DNA of 64,000 nucleotides from NCBI RefSeq assembly GCF_910594005.1, contig NC_057823.1, positions 65,780,015 to 65,844,014 of the forward strand. The letters run 5' to 3'. The DNA comes from Cervus elaphus. Lineage: Eukaryota; Chordata; Mammalia; Artiodactyla; Cervidae. The notes below the pieces were generated by a model. The model was given only the letters and a program-made list of their open reading frames with translations. It was not told the origin of the DNA and searched no databases. Below are positions 37,757 through 50,049 of this stretch, in pieces. Each line of letters begins with the position of its first letter. Position 1 is the first letter of the stretch. A program made the position numbers and the translations under genes.

Positions 37757-38752
37757 TGTCTTGGCTCCAGAATAGCCAAGAGTTGCTTCTAAGGATGGCA
37801 GGAGGTATGTGTGTGTGCCTGTGTACATATATTCATTCTTTCACAGAGGGGGGGAATGAACTAGACAGCTTCTAGATCTCCTTCCAAATCTGTGATTACA
37901 AAACAGTAAGACTTCTGAGATTTAAATTACGTGTGAAGGAAATGTTAAATCAAAGAACTTCATCTTAGCTCTGTGCCAAACTCCGTTTGTTAATTGAGGT
38001 GGTTAATTAGGGCAGAGTCTCTAACTCTCAAGCAAGCTGGATAAGCTCCACCCATCCCTCAACCATCTGGTAAAGCCCACAGAGATGTCAGAGCTGCAAG
38101 GGAGCACAGAGAACATCTGATGCAGCCTCCATTTAAGCTGCACCCCAGACACAGATAAGCAGGAGCTGGGGTGGGGGTGGGGGCGCAGTGGGAAGCTCAT
38201 AAGGCTAAATGTGGAGTCTAGAATCTGAGTAGCTTATTAGCTTTGAAAAAATTACATTGGCTGCACTTACTACCTCTTCTTCCTTACCCCAAGATCATTC
38301 TGTATACCTTGCAATATGGTTTCCACTCTAACCATTCTAATGAACCAGTTTCTATAGGGTTATGATAGATATCTCTTCCACAAATATTATGTCTTTACTT
38401 CTTATAGCCTAAGATTTGAAGAGAGGATCTCCACACCTCTCCCTGAGAATCCTTCACTTTGTGATGCTACATTCTCCTCACCACCACAGTTGGGGCTCTC
38501 TGTGACCCCTTCTGCTCCCCTTTTCTCCCCAGTGTCTACCCTTTCCCCAAGATGTTATCTTCTGCATTTGGGGCTGAACTTATAAAAAGCAGAACTGGAC
38601 ACCTTTCCTGCCAAACCCTTTGCTTATCCTTCACTTTATATATGTTGAATCATCCCCTTTCAATATGTCATGTCTGGTTTGATTCCTCAGGCTCTGTCAG
38701 CTTCTGCATCCAATACTATAATCTGTTGATTTCACCACCACTATGATTCCTG
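37757..38752. other. unassigned intron 2 sequence
   Basis: No repeat or exon recognised with confidence; 38,300-38,740 is C/T-rich and could hide an L2 relic. Confidence 0.4.
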
Positions 38753-38956
38753 AGGGCCTCCGTGATGGCTCAGATGGTAAAGAATCCGCCTGCAATGCAG
38801 GAGACCTGGGTTCAATCCCTGGGCTGGGAAGATCCCCTGGAGAAGGGGATGGCTCCCCACTCCAGGATTCTTGCCTGAGAAATCCCATAGACAGAGGAGC
38901 CTGGTAGGCTGCAGTCCATGGGGTCACAAAGAGTCAGGTATGACTAACTGACTAAC
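38753..38956 (+). repeat. Bov-tA SINE, sense
   Basis: 'gggcctccgtgatggctcagatgg' to 'gagtcaggtatgactaactgac'. Full length. Confidence 0.9.
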
Positions 38957-38974
38957 ATACACACATATGATCTT

Positions 38975-39360
38975 GAATCTGTTCTCATTTTTCTTCTTTC
39001 TCCACTGCATTCTGTCTTGAGCCTTCTGACTAGTCTTTCCGTGTTGTAATCCACTTGCCACACAAAGGTTGGATCAATTTCTTCATAACTATTTCTAATC
39101 ATGAAATTTCTTTGTCTTAAACAAACTGTCAATGTCTCCCATCTTATCTGAAGTTCAGACTTAGCCCAGAATATGAGTCTCTCAATAATATGATCTCAGT
39201 CTCAAGAAAGTATTTTTGAGACTCATCTAACCCAACACACTCTATATTCCAGCCAAAGCAGGTTACCCAGTGTTGCCAGAAACATGCCTCTCAGTCTGTC
39301 ACTGCTTTCTTTGGTTCATCCCTCTGCTTCTACCTGGAACAGTCCTCACCACCAATAAAT
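38975..39360 (+). repeat. LINE L2 fragment, sense
   Basis: 'caatgtctcccatcttatctgaagttcag' and 'tctacctggaacagtcctcacc' are L2-like. Confidence 0.5.
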
Positions 39361-39364
39361 GAAT

Positions 39365-39925
39365 GATGTGTTAGTATTTCATTGATGTATTCCATCAACT
39401 AGCAACGCCTCTTTATTAGACCCCGGGGATGTAGCAGAGAGCAAAATCAACCAAGTCCCTGTGCTCTCCAGGTCTGTATTCTGATGAACAAATAAACAAA
39501 TATAATCATTTCAAATTATTGTTAAATGGCAAGTGGACATGACTTAAACAGCAGCAGCGGCTACAGATATAGTTAAACAGAGCCATGGAATGCAGATTAG
39601 ACTAGAAGACTGCTTAAATGAATGGTAGGCTGCTCCAAGGAGGTGATATTTTATTGAGCCTTGTTATGACCAGCACAACTTTCTGCAATGATAAGAGACA
39701 TTCTAAACCTACGCTGTATAGTAGCCATGAGTGACTGTGCCTATTAAATGTTCAAAATGTGGTTAATATGAAGGAGGAATGAAATCTTTACTGTTATTCA
39801 ATTTTAATTCATTTAAATTTAAATAGCCACAGGTGGCTAATGGCTACCATATTGAACAGTTTAGATCTGGACTTTGTAACTCTCCAGACAAAAAGAATAG
39901 CAAGTGTAAAGGCTTTAAAGTGGGA
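39365..39925 (-). repeat. LINE L2 fragment, antisense
   Basis: 'ggggatgtagcagagagcaaaatcaacc' and 'ctccaaggaggtgatattt' read as L2 in reverse complement. Confidence 0.5.
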
Positions 39926-39927
39926 GT

Positions 39928-40187
39928 AAGCTGAAGCTCCAATACTTTGGCCACCTGATGTGAAGAACTGACTCATTGGAGAAGACCTTTATGCTGGGAA
40001 AGATTGAAGGCAGGAGGAGAAGGGGATGACAGAAGATGAGATGGTTGGATGGCATCACCGACTCCTTGGACATGAGTTTGAGCAAGCTCTGGGAGTTGGT
40101 GATAGACAGGGAAGCCTGGCATGCTACAGTCCATGGGGTTGCAAAGTACTGGACAATACTGAACCAGTGAACTGAACTGAACTGAAG
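39928..40187 (+). repeat. BovB LINE 3' end
   Basis: 'aagctccaatactttggccacctgatg' through 'gatggttggatggcatcacc' to 'gaactgaactgaactg'. 5'-truncated with no usable frame. Confidence 0.9.
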
Positions 40188-40313
40188 TTTGTATATTCAA
40201 AGTACCCAAAGAAGGCCAGGGAAGCTAAAGCATATTGGACAAAGAATTGATCGTATTGTAAATTAATCTCAACTGAAGAATTGAGATTGATTTGCAATAC
40301 AATAAAAATCACT

Positions 40314-40524
40314 CCCCTCACAGCTCAGTTGGTAAGTCATCTGCCTGCAATGCAGGAGACCCAGGTTCAATTCCTGGGCCAGGAAGAGCCCCTGGAGAAG
40401 GAAATGCCAACCCACTCCAGTATTCTTGCTGGGACAATCCCACAGACAGAGGAGCCTGACAGGCTATAGTCCACAGGATTGCAAGAGTTGGACATGACTT
40501 ATTGACTAAACCACCACCACCACC
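40314..40524 (+). repeat. Bov-tA SINE, sense, with TSD
   Basis: 'cccctcacagctcagttgg' to a (CCA)n tail at 40,510-40,524. A perfect 10-bp duplication 'aaaaatcact' occurs at 40,304-40,313 and 40,525-40,534. Confidence 0.9.
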
Positions 40525-40590
40525 AAAAATCACTAATGAGGCTTAAGTTTAGGAGTGGGTAATCTGATTTACATCTTTAAATGATAGTTA

Positions 40591-40812
40591 GTGGCTTCCC
40601 AGGTGGTTGCTAGTGATAAAGAACCTGCCTGCCAATGCAGTAGACATAACTGAGCCAGAAGGTTTAACCCCTGGGTCAGGCAGATCCCTGGAGGAGGGCA
40701 CATCAACCCACTCCAGTATTCTTGCCTGGAGAACCCCATGGACAGAGGAGTCTGGTGGGCTACAGTCCATGGGGTTGCAAAGAGTCGGACACAACTGAGT
40801 GACTAAGCACAC
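40591..40812 (+). repeat. Bov-tA SINE, sense
   Basis: 'gtggcttcccaggtggttgctagtg' to 'gacacaactgagtgactaagc', followed by an ACAC tail. It is only 60 bases from the previous SINE. Confidence 0.9.
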
Positions 40813-40814
40813 AC

Positions 40815-41475
40815 ACATATTTAAAACCTCTTCCTGTGTTGTGTCTTCTGATATTCCAATGGCTAAAGAAAGGCATTAGGCCAAACCTAACACTCATGGA
40901 GTAGAGAAATCCACTCTGCCTTCTCACAGGGACTACAGAGTCACGTGGCAAAGGGATCACGTGTAATCCTATCACAGTGACCCAGTGTACCACAGAAGAA
41001 ACTCGAGGAGGCCAGCTAAGAGGTTCCTGCATCAGGGTATGTGACAGACGATGGTAACGTCACCCCACTGGGTGACAGAGGAGACAGAAGGGCTACCTTT
41101 GAAATCTATTTTGAAGGTGATTAGCAACAGGACTTAGTGATGAACTGAAGGTAAAGTATGAGATAAAAAAACGGACCTACTTTTCAAGGTACTTCTCAGA
41201 TATTACCACTGTTCTATGAAACTGAGTCTCATTCTTCCTTTATTTGTAACTGATGTAACTGAGCTCTTCATCCTTTACTTTACAAGCTCCCCCCACTTTT
41301 TTAATGCTTTTATCAGCCCTTTTGACTTCCTACCTTCTGTACTTGGGCGAAGTTCATATAGACTCTGATCTCTTTGAGGGTGGGACAATTTTACTTGTAT
41401 TTACAAAATTTTGTAATTTACAAAATTACTTGTATTTACAACACAACTGCTTCAGAGAAATGTTCAAAAAATAAT
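40815..41475. other. unassigned intron 2 sequence
   Basis: No repeat recognised. The phrase 'tttacaaaatt' is locally duplicated at about 41,400-41,440 (a short tandem of 'acttgtatttacaa'). Confidence 0.45.
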
Positions 41476-41479
41476 ATAA

Positions 41480-41700
41480 TGATTAATAGCAAGGATTTTG
41501 GAGGCCGCTTTCTAATTTTGAATCTTGTGTGATCTTTACGAGTGAATTCACCTCTCAAAGCCTTGGTTTCCTATTTTGTAAAGCGGCAGTTATAATACAT
41601 GCCTCTTAAGAGTTGTAAGGGTTAAAGGAGACAAATTTGGAAAGCGCTTAGTATAGGAACTGGCAAGTAAGTATCCAATAAATGGGAGCTATTATTGTTC
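41480..41700 (+). repeat. MIR SINE, near full length
   Basis: 'ttttggaggccgctttctaattttgaatc', 'aaagccttggtttcctattttgtaaagc' and 'aagcgcttagtataggaactggc' run in MIR order to 'gggagctattattg'. Confidence 0.75.
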
Positions 41701-42177
41701 AATTTAATTGTTTGTGATGACGAGTTTCTCTGGAAATGCCCTCCAGAGTCTTCATCAGAAATCTAAGGTTCTTGTTGAAATGAGGGGCATGGAGAATAAA
41801 AAACACTGCGGAGGGGATTTTGTAATTTAGTTCGAACTATCTGGATCTAAAGCTTCTTTGATCTGAAAATGACAGCGACAACAAAACCCCAAAATAGAGC
41901 CACTTTGCTACTTGTTTCCTTTTACCATCTGCCAAGATGATTCCTTTTAGTTCTCCAGGTCTTGCTTGGAGTCAGCTGCCTTAACATAATAAAATAAAAT
42001 AAAATTTAAAACTGGTCCTGTACTTATTTGGGAATGAGAAGGCAAAAGGCTTTAAATATAAAGCTAGTTGCTGCTGGAGTGAAATATAGGGCAATGGTGA
42101 CTAAGATGTTTGAGAAAGGAAGTGCTATGGAAAGTGAATTTTAGGATAAAATAGAGGATTCGTAAGAACCTGACAGA

Positions 42178-42496
42178 GACTTTCTCTGGTGGTCTAGTTG
42201 TTGAGAATCTCCCTGCCAATGCAGGGGACGTGGGTTCAATCCCTGGTCTGCAAAGATCCCACATACCATGGGACAACTAAGCCCATGTGCCACAACTGCT
42301 GAGCCCACGTGCCATAACTACTGAAGCCCGCACCATAGAGCCCATGCTCCACAGAAAGAGAAGTCACCACAACAAGAAGCCCGGATACAATGAACAGCAG
42401 CTCCCGCTCACCACAACTAGAGAAAGTCTGATCACAGTAATGAAGACTCATCACAGCCCAAAATAAGTAAACTAAAAATAAATATATATATATACT
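42178..42496 (+). repeat. CHR-type SINE, near full length, sense
   Basis: The tRNA-like head 'ctttctctggtggtctagttg' is followed by the CHR body with repeated 'aactaagccc', 'ctgagccc' and 'tagagccc' phrases, then an 'aaataaatatatata' tail. Confidence 0.8.
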
Positions 42497-42863
42497 GACT
42501 TTTAAAAAACATTTGTAACAAGACAGATTCTAAAATGTAATCTTTGGCTTTCATTCCTTGATAAGATGTCAGTTTTGATCCCAGTTTAATATTGCCTTTA
42601 CCACAAGTATTCGATAGGTCCAGGGGGCATTGTAAACATAAATTATCCAGGACCATAGTTGAGAATGGGTGAAATAACCAAAAAAGAGTCCATGAAAGAG
42701 TTAACAGGATGAGTTTGAAGATTTGGATGAAATTTTCCAGGGAGCCCTAGAAGATATATTTGAAGAAGCAGACTGGTTTCAGACTAAAGAAGGCTTTAAA
42801 GGCCAGGAAAAGGTATTTCAAAGACAGAATAATGAGTTAAAATTTCACAGTTGATATTTGAAA

Positions 42864-43072
42864 GGTCCTCTTTGTGGTTCAGATGGTAAAGAATCTGCCT
42901 GCAATGCAGGAGACCTGGGTTTGATCCCTGGGTTGAGAAGATCCCCCGGAGAAGGGAATGGCAACCCACTCCAGTGTTCTTGCCTGGAGAATCCCATGGA
43001 CAGAGAAACCTGGCGGGTTACAGTCCATGGAGGGTCGCAGAGAGTCAGACATGACTGAGTGACTAACAACAC
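42864..43072 (+). repeat. Bov-tA SINE, sense
   Basis: 'ggtcctctttgtggttcagatgg' to 'gagtcagacatgactgagtgac'. Full length. Confidence 0.9.
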
Positions 43073-43682
43073 AACAGCAATAACAAAGATGGCTTTATTT
43101 AGTAGTTACTAGAACAATCTTCCACCAGAATAAAGTTCCCTTTATTTTCTGAACGCCAAATGACACATCTAAATGACAAACAACAAATGACCATCCATTC
43201 CTACATGACAGACATCAACGTGTTTGTTTTTAAAGATCCATCTAGTCTGTTTCCTATTAGAACTCTGATGTTCTGAGGCTAATAGGTTTTCTCTGGGGAC
43301 TGGGGTGATTAGGGGAGGTTATGTGGTCATAAACTTAGTAATACTGGATTAAACAAAGCAGAGGGTCTATTCATCAGGATTTTGAAGGCCCTTTAATATG
43401 CTAATGTGTTTTGTTCTTTTCTCAGAAGAGGGGAGAGTATGTATTTTCCAAATTTAATAGTCTCTCTATTTTACTAAATGACCTGTTCATATCCTATGGG
43501 ACTCAAGGCCTAGTTTGATTCTGTTCTACATATTTTAAAACTCAGGCCCAGAAAATACAAAGGGCTCTGTCTGCTGGGTCACAATTCTCACCCAAGATTG
43601 CTGACCACCAAGCAAGGCCTTGTTCCACTATTCCTGGCTCCTGATCATGTTTTTAAGTTTAGGGAATGCTGGGAGATTATAT
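43073..43682. other. unassigned intron 2 sequence
   Basis: No repeat family or exon recognised. Confidence 0.5.
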
Positions 43683-43970
43683 CTATTTTATTTATTTTTA
43701 AAATAATTGTATTTATTTTTGGCTGCACTGGGTCTTCACTGTTGCATGTGGGCTTTCTCTAGTTGTGGCAAGCTGCGGTGTGCCAGCGCTAGGCACACGG
43801 GCTTCAGTAGTTGTGGCTCTGGGACTCTAGAGCACAGGCTCAATAGTTGTGATGCACGGGCTCAGCTGCTCCTCTGAATGTGGAATTTTCCCAGACCAGG
43901 GATCAAACCCACATCCTCTGCATTGGCAGGTGGAGTCTCAACCAGTGGACCAACAGTGGGGGTCCTCTAT
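43683..43970 (-). repeat. CHR-type SINE, near full length, antisense
   Basis: 'atttatttttggctgcactgggtc' to 'gcaggtggagtctcaaccagtggacc'. It is in opposite orientation to the copy at 42.2 kb. Confidence 0.8.
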
Positions 43971-44049
43971 CAATTTTTTTTTTTTTTAAGATTTTTTCAA
44001 TGTGGACCATTTTTAAAGTCTTTATTGAATTTGTTACAATATTGCTTCT

Positions 44050-44182
44050 GCTTTATGTTTACAGTTTTTTTGGGGTTTTTTTGGCCGTGAGGCATGTGGG
44101 ATCTTAGCCCAATAGCAATCAAACCTGCACCCCCTGCATTGGAAGGCAAAGTCTTAATCTCTGAACCACCAGGGAAGTCTCT
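44050..44182 (-). repeat. CHR-type SINE, short, antisense
   Basis: 'ttggccgtgaggcatgtgggatctta' to 'tgaaccaccagggaagtctc'. The body is internally short. Confidence 0.75.
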
Positions 44183-44754
44183 CCCTATCAATTTTCGGAG
44201 CCAGTCCTCCAAACAGTTTTACCCAGAACAAGGAATTGCCAGTGATTTCAGGAAGAACCAGCAGACTTCAGTGAAGCACTTGCCAAACTGGCCCAGGTCA
44301 GCCATGCTTCCTTTTCACATTTTCCTGCAAAGCCAGTTCTGAGTAACCTACGCTTAGATGTCCATCCAGGAATGACACCCAACCTCTGTACTACTGTTTT
44401 TTTACAAAGCCCCAGATCTGTAATAAAATAAGGCAAGTTGAAATAAATCCTCTTTAATGCAGCATGTAAAGCTCATATCAAACCACAGAAGTTGTACGGA
44501 GAGGCTGAGAGATGCTGACATGCAGTCAGGAGCGTGACAAGACGGGGTAGGGGAAACTTGCAGTGTCCTTGAGACAGCAAAATGTACTAAGGTCCAGGCT
44601 TTTGTCTGACAGACCCAAATCTATTAACATTTTTACAAACAGTATAAAGAAATCTAGTGGCTGGACCCACTCTACCTTGGGTAGTTGGACTTTGGGCTTC
44701 ACATGCAGCTTTCAGTAATAGTGGTGCCATGAGTTAATCACCAAATTCTCCTTT
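44183..44754. other. unassigned intron 2 sequence
   Basis: No repeat family or exon recognised. Confidence 0.5.
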
Positions 44755-44972
44755 GGGCTTCCCTAATGGCTCAGCAAGTAAAGAATCTGTCTTCAATTCT
44801 CTCTGCAAAGAGACACAGGTTCAATCCCTGAATTAGGAAAGTCCCCCAGAGGAGGAAAATGGCAACCCAACCAGGATTTTTGCCTGAAAAACCCCATGGA
44901 GAGAGGAGCCTGGTGGGCTACAGTCCACAGGGTCACAAAGAGTCAGACACGACTGAGTGGCTAAGCACACAG
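44755..44972 (+). repeat. Bov-tA SINE, sense
   Basis: 'gggcttccctaatggctcagc' to 'gacacgactgagtggctaagc'. A small insertion ('cttcaattctct') lies in the tRNA-like region. Confidence 0.88.
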
Positions 44973-45412
44973 GTACTCAGGTGGTCCAGGGCCCGGAAGG
45001 TAAGCCCAGTGAGAATTCTCTGAGAAGGAAAGTCATAGACTTGAGTATGACTCAATCTCTAACCCCAAACATCTAAACAGCCACCTTTAGAAAGAACTGT
45101 GCTAATGTCCTCTGCAATGTAAGTAAGAAGCCAAACAAAACCCAGTGAAAGGGAGGTCCAGCTTGATAGATCTTAGTTCAGCATGGCAGAGCCTGTTCTA
45201 AGAGTATGGACTGGCAGGTGGTGGAGAGTCATCGTTTGAGCATGGCTATTAGAAATCTGGCTCTTTTACAGAATTACCCAACCACCTCCACCCTGGTGAC
45301 ATAATGCCCATGGTACCACTAAAGGCAACTGTGGGTTTCAAATATGCCCTCTCAGCATCCTTGAGCAATCAAGACAAATCTTTCTGAGTGTGGCACTAAC
45401 GCCATGAACCGG

Positions 45413-45742
45413 TGCTATGGACTGAACCATGTCCCTCCAAAATTTGTATGCTGAATTCCTAACAACGTGTGTGCTAATGTTTGGCGTTGAAGGCTTACAA
45501 AGAACTTTAGATTTAGATGAGGTTATAAGGGTGGGGACATCATGGTGAGATGAGTGTCCTCTACAAGAGGTTATATCCTAGCACTTGCCATCTGCAAGCC
45601 AGGATGAGGACTCTTAGCAGAACTCAATCATGTCAGCACCCTGATCTCAGACTTCTAGACCCATGAAAAAATAAATTTCTGTCACATAAGCCACCCAATC
45701 TATGGTATTTTGTTATGGCAGCCTAAGCAGACTAACACAACG
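45413..45742 (+). repeat. MaLR LTR (MLT1A-like), solo
   Basis: It starts 'tgctatggactgaacc', passes 'taggtttagatgag'-type text ('gatttagatgaggttataagg') and ends 'taagccacccaatctatggtattttg' through 'gactaacaca'. It is an old endogenous-retrovirus-like LTR without internal genes, carrying an 'aataaa' signal. Confidence 0.8.
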
Positions 45743-46355
45743 GATCATTGGGGTGTTTCTCCCACAAGAGTGAAACTACTTAGAAAGTGGATAGGAAGCC
45801 AACAGAAACTTAAGCAAAAGGGTAGAGGGTGGTACTTTGGGGAACCAGAGGGAGTCCTGAAGACTAGACCTCGCCTCTGTGACAGTTCTGCTGAGAGCTG
45901 GCCCTGTGCCCAGTCTCTTCCCACTTCTCTTCATCTCACTAGACCAAGAAAATATCCACATCTGCTATCCACAAATACTCTGAATTCCCCCACCCACTCA
46001 GATCCCCGGGAAAACCTAACACAAGCAGAACAGTGGAGAAGATGCGCAGGATATATGGTGCTTTCTCAGGAGGACAGCTGACTTTTTTCTGACAGCCTCT
46101 ATCCTGGTCTTTTCATTTGTCCCTGGTCAGTGAGCTGCAGTATGGTCCGGAGGCAAGATAGAAATAGGACTGTTGGACGTAAACCTTGGTGTGGTCACCA
46201 CTTAGCCACGTGATCTTGGGAACTCACAGATTCTCTCTTTCCTTCAAAGTTCCCCTCCATGGCCCAACTACCCCATAGTCTCATTCTCCTCACCCTCCCA
46301 GATCCCTCTTTAACAAAGAACCATAAAGAGTAGCAATTATGTTTTTATTTTCATT
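45743..46355. other. unassigned intron 2 sequence
   Basis: Contains a 123-codon frame that begins inside the LTR and has no recognised domain, and a small MIR-like piece at about 46,185-46,235. Confidence 0.45.
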
Positions 46356-46359
46356 ACGC

Positions 46360-46880
46360 CAGGAGGTGGGTAAAAGAGATCATGCTGTGATTTATGTCAA
46401 AGAGTGTTCCACCTGTTTTCCTTTAAGAGTTTTATAGTCTCCAGCCTTCCATTTAGGTCTTTAATCCACTTTGAGTTTATTTTTGTGTATGGTGTGCCAG
46501 AGTGTTCTGATCTTATTCCTTTACATGTAGCTATCAAGATTCCCCCCAGCACCGCCTATTGAAGAGGTTATTTTCTCTCCATTGTACAGTCTTGCTTTGT
46601 TATACGCTAATTGACCATGTGGGCTTCCCTGATAGCTCAATTGGTAAAGAATCCGCCTGCAATGCAGGAGACCCCAGTTTGATTCCTGGGTCAGGAAGAT
46701 CCCCTAGAGAAGGGAAAGGCTACCCACTGTACTATTCTGGCCTGGAGAATTTCATGGACTGTATAGTCCATGGGATCACAAAGAGTCAGACACGACTGAG
46801 CGACTTTCACTTACTTTCAATCGACCATAGGTACACCGGTTTATCTCTGGGCTTTCTATCCTATCCCATATTAAGTTAAC
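46360..46880 (-). repeat. L1 ORF2 fragment, antisense, split by a SINE
   Basis: Left 46,360-46,618 ('ccactttgagtttatttttgtgtatgg') and right 46,829-46,880 ('tttatctctgggctttctatcc') match the same ORF2 segment as the L1 at 61.0-61.4 kb, but more diverged. Not coding. Confidence 0.8.
46619..46818 (+). repeat. Bov-tA SINE, sense, nested in L1
   Basis: 'gggcttccctgatagctcaattgg' to 'gacacgactgagcgactttcac'. The flanks 'aattgaccat' (46,609-46,618) and 'aatcgaccat' (46,819-46,828) form a 10-bp duplication with one difference. Confidence 0.92.
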
Positions 46881-46894
46881 CTTAAAAATGCATT

Positions 46895-47205
46895 CAAATA
46901 TGCAGTAGGTGTAGATGAATACTATTTGATGCCACTTATATGAGATAGCAAGAATAGTTAAATCCATAGAGTCAGAAAGTGCACTGGCAGACGCCAGGGG
47001 CCAGAGGGCAGGGCGTGGGGAGGGGGAATGGGGACTTAGTGTCTAATGGGGACAGAGTTTCAGTTTAGGAAGGTGAAAAATTCAGCAGATGTATGATGGT
47101 GAGAGCTGCACAACAATGTGAATGTACTCAGTGTCACTGAACTGTACAGTTAAATATGGTTAAAATGCTATGTTTTAGGTGGCTTTTACCACAATAAAAA
47201 AATTT
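46895..47205 (+). repeat. L1 3' UTR-type fragment, sense
   Basis: 'ctatttgatgccacttatatgag' to 'tggcttttaccacaataaaaaaat' is an L1M-like 3' end with an A/T tail. Confidence 0.6.
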
Positions 47206-47209
47206 TTTT

Positions 47210-47365
47210 TAAAGAGTAGCAATTACAAACCCAGACTTTGGTGTTATATATCTCCTGAATTCCACATCTGCTACTTCTCATCTGTGAAGCCTTGGACAAA
47301 ATTAGATAATAGCTCTGAGTTTCAGTTTTATAGCTATCAAATGGGGTCAGTAACCATGCCTATCC
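47210..47365 (+). repeat. MIR SINE fragment
   Basis: 'acccagactttggtgttatatatctcctgaattcc' and 'ctgagtttcagttttatagctatcaaatgggg' show a diverged MIR. Confidence 0.5.
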
Positions 47366-48082
47366 TAAATGGTCTTCACATGCACAAAAGGAAGAAGTGC
47401 TTGTGAAGAGTTGAGCACAGGCCATGTGATGCTTAGTAAACATGAGCTTATCTTTTCTCAAAGCTGTGGAACAACCTGCAGGGCCCCCCACCACCACCTC
47501 CCCTCCCTCTCCCCCTACCGAAACACCTGCTGTAGTACTCCTCTAGACACTGGCTACACAGGCCTAACAAACTCCTCATCACCTTTTGAGCCCCAAATGA
47601 AAACCCACTGACCTCAAGGAAGGCTTTCCTGGATATGCAGGTACTGGGTCCCATGTTCTTACCGAAGCAGAATTGCATCATTTTCAGCCATTATTGCTCA
47701 GAACACATTGTGTTGTGGTGAGTTTTTTACAAGACTGTCTCTCTTGCTGCATCTCACATTTTTGCCGGGGCCAAGGCCAATGTCTTTCTTTCTTTTTTTA
47801 AACCAGTTTTTAACCAAGTTAGCACGGCCTTCACTAGGTATGAAGTGTCTGAAAGACGGCCACTGTTAGCGGATGGATGAATGGATGCACAGTTGAGAAG
47901 ATGAATCACGATCTGCCATATCCATTTCTGAAGCATAAACCTGTAACCATTTCCTTTACTTTTACATCAGATGAGTAACTATTTAGGATCATCTACTTGT
48001 AAGACCTACATTGGGAGCATTTGCGTTAAAAGAAATGCTCACCATTCATATGAAACAGCCCCTTTGAGGAAAGAGAGAAGAA

Positions 48083-48102
48083 GATGATGATGATGATGAT
48101 GT
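48083..48102 (+). repeat. (GAT)6 trinucleotide repeat
   Basis: A short uninterrupted GAT tract beside a MIR-like 'accaatgagcaaacaaaggcc' piece. Confidence 0.85.
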
Positions 48103-48429
48103 GATTTTACCAATGAGCAAACAAAGGCCTAGAAAAGTTCAAGATGATTCTAAAAGGTCACTCACCCCGCAGGTCTGTATAAAGACCTAGATCTGAGTCT
48201 GTACACCGCTCACTCGCTGTGTGACCTTGGCCTAAGAGATTTCCCTTCTCTGGGGTTTGGACTGGTCTCTGAGGTCTCTTCTACCCCTGGAATCAGTGAG
48301 CTGGAGAGCCTATCGGTGTGTGGAGGTGGCGGGGTGGGGGGGAGGGTGGAGAAAGAGCAAGGCTGCCTGCTTCCAGATTCCCCTCCATGAGAGAGAATTG
48401 TGTACACACTTTGAACCTAGCAAAGCACT

Positions 48430-48960
48430 TGAGCAGCGTGGAGGAGTGTTATGATGGGCTTGATAGATCCTCCCTGGACTGGCACTTCAGTGTTCCCATG
48501 CCAACTGAAAGGAAAAAAATTTAAAAAACTGAAAAATACGAATTGAACACAAAAACCGAGCATGACCTTATGTCTGATGAAAAATATTCTACGGATTGCA
48601 GCATGTATTACCATATTATGAGGAAAGAATAAGAAAAACCTTTGCTGGCCTTTAATGACTGGGTCCTAGGACTGGTGAAAAGGCGAGAGAGACTGGATAT
48701 GAGAGATGCAGGGGCTGGTAGGGAAGCAGGCTGTGGGGTCGGAGTCCCCTCTTTGCAGCATCTATCAAAGAACACGTTGTCCTCAGCAACCAACTGGGAA
48801 ACCAGGCAGGCCAGGAAGATGCTTTCTGCTTTTTTCATGGTTCTGCCACTCCCATCAGCTCCAGGACGCCCAGACCAGCAAGACAACAATTCTCTCTTAA
48901 TATTCAACTGAATTCGTTTTCAGTTTCCTGCCAGCATCCCGGATCCCTAGAGTGCCTGCG
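48430..48960. other. repeat-free block in intron 2
   Basis: No recognised repeat family for about 500 bases. It holds CpG-bearing words ('tacgaattgaac', 'aaccgagc', 'ctacggattgc') and a 'ggcctttaatgac' motif. The 99- and 89-codon frames on opposite strands overlap and are not recognised. Candidate conserved non-coding sequence, by absence of repeats only. Confidence 0.3.
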
Positions 48961-49279
48961 TGGCTTTATTTTGTCATCTGCTGCCTGCTGACTGGCTGCC
49001 CTGCTACTGCCCCACAGAGGGTTTGCTTCCTGTCTTGGAGGGAGAGAGACATCTGGGCTTCTGGGAGAGTAACCATCAGCGCTAGGCTGCAGAACCTCAG
49101 AAATCAGGGCAGGGACCCTCGAGGAGCCTCACAAAGGCCCCCGGGCCCTAAACAAGGGAGGGGCTGGACTGGATAAGGGAGGCGGGGATGAGATGTGAGC
49201 AGATGGGAAGTTAAGTAGCTGTGGCAGCTTCTTATAAAGAGATCACAGCTGGAGATGTGTTCATTAAGTCCCTAGAGTG

Positions 49280-50045
49280 GTCTTTTCCCCGTCTTTCCTC
49301 TACCCCACATTAGTTCATCAACAAATCTGTCAGCACTAGCAGCATAACATATTTTGAACCCAAACACTATTTTTTCCCCCATTTCCACTGCTTTTTTAAA
49401 TATTTCATACCAACACACTCTTTTCCCATGTCCCTGCATTAACCTCCTAACTTGTCTCCTTTTCTCCAGGCTATGTACCACCCAGAGGCTAATATGACTT
49501 TTTGAAAATATTAAGCTAAATATGACATTCAACTGCTTAAAGAAAAAGAGCTCTGTACTTTGACTTACAAGGTCTTCCATGAACCCATCCCAACAATCCT
49601 CTAACCTCATCTCTTATTTTCACTCATGGAACTAGATCCTAGTTTTCTGGGCCTTCTTTCCATCCTTTGAACAGGCCAATCTGCTTCCTGCCTCAGGGCC
49701 TTTACACTGGCTGTTCCCTCCTCTTAGATCTCATGGTTCAGATCTCAGCTCACAGGTTATTTCCTCAGAGAGAACTTCCCTGAACACTACCCAAAGGAAA
49801 TCTCTAATAGCCCTCTACTTTAGTAATTTTTCTTCCTTCAAAGTATTTCTTGGTAATTAGTAACTATTCTGCTTGTTTAATCGTATTAATTAATGTCTCT
49901 CTCACCCACTCAATGCAAACTCCACAAGGACAGGGTGTGCTGCTTCTTGTTCACCGTATTCCCCAGAGTCTAGCCTGGGTCTGACACAGAGTAAAGGCTC
50001 AGTAAGAACTTATCACTTGATGAATAAATAACTGAGTGAATGAAT
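49280..50045 (+). repeat. LINE L2, long 3' part, sense
   Basis: 'tgcctcagggcctttacactggctgttccc' through 'tcagagagaacttccctgaacac' to 'ggctcagtaagaacttatc' and 'tgaataaataactgagtgaatg'. One of the best preserved L2 ends here. Confidence 0.8.
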
Positions 50046-50049
50046 GAGT

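Noticed and set aside
45710..46081. A 123-codon frame following the MaLR LTR
   Set aside because: It begins inside the LTR end, has no recognised domain, and no internal retroviral sequence follows.
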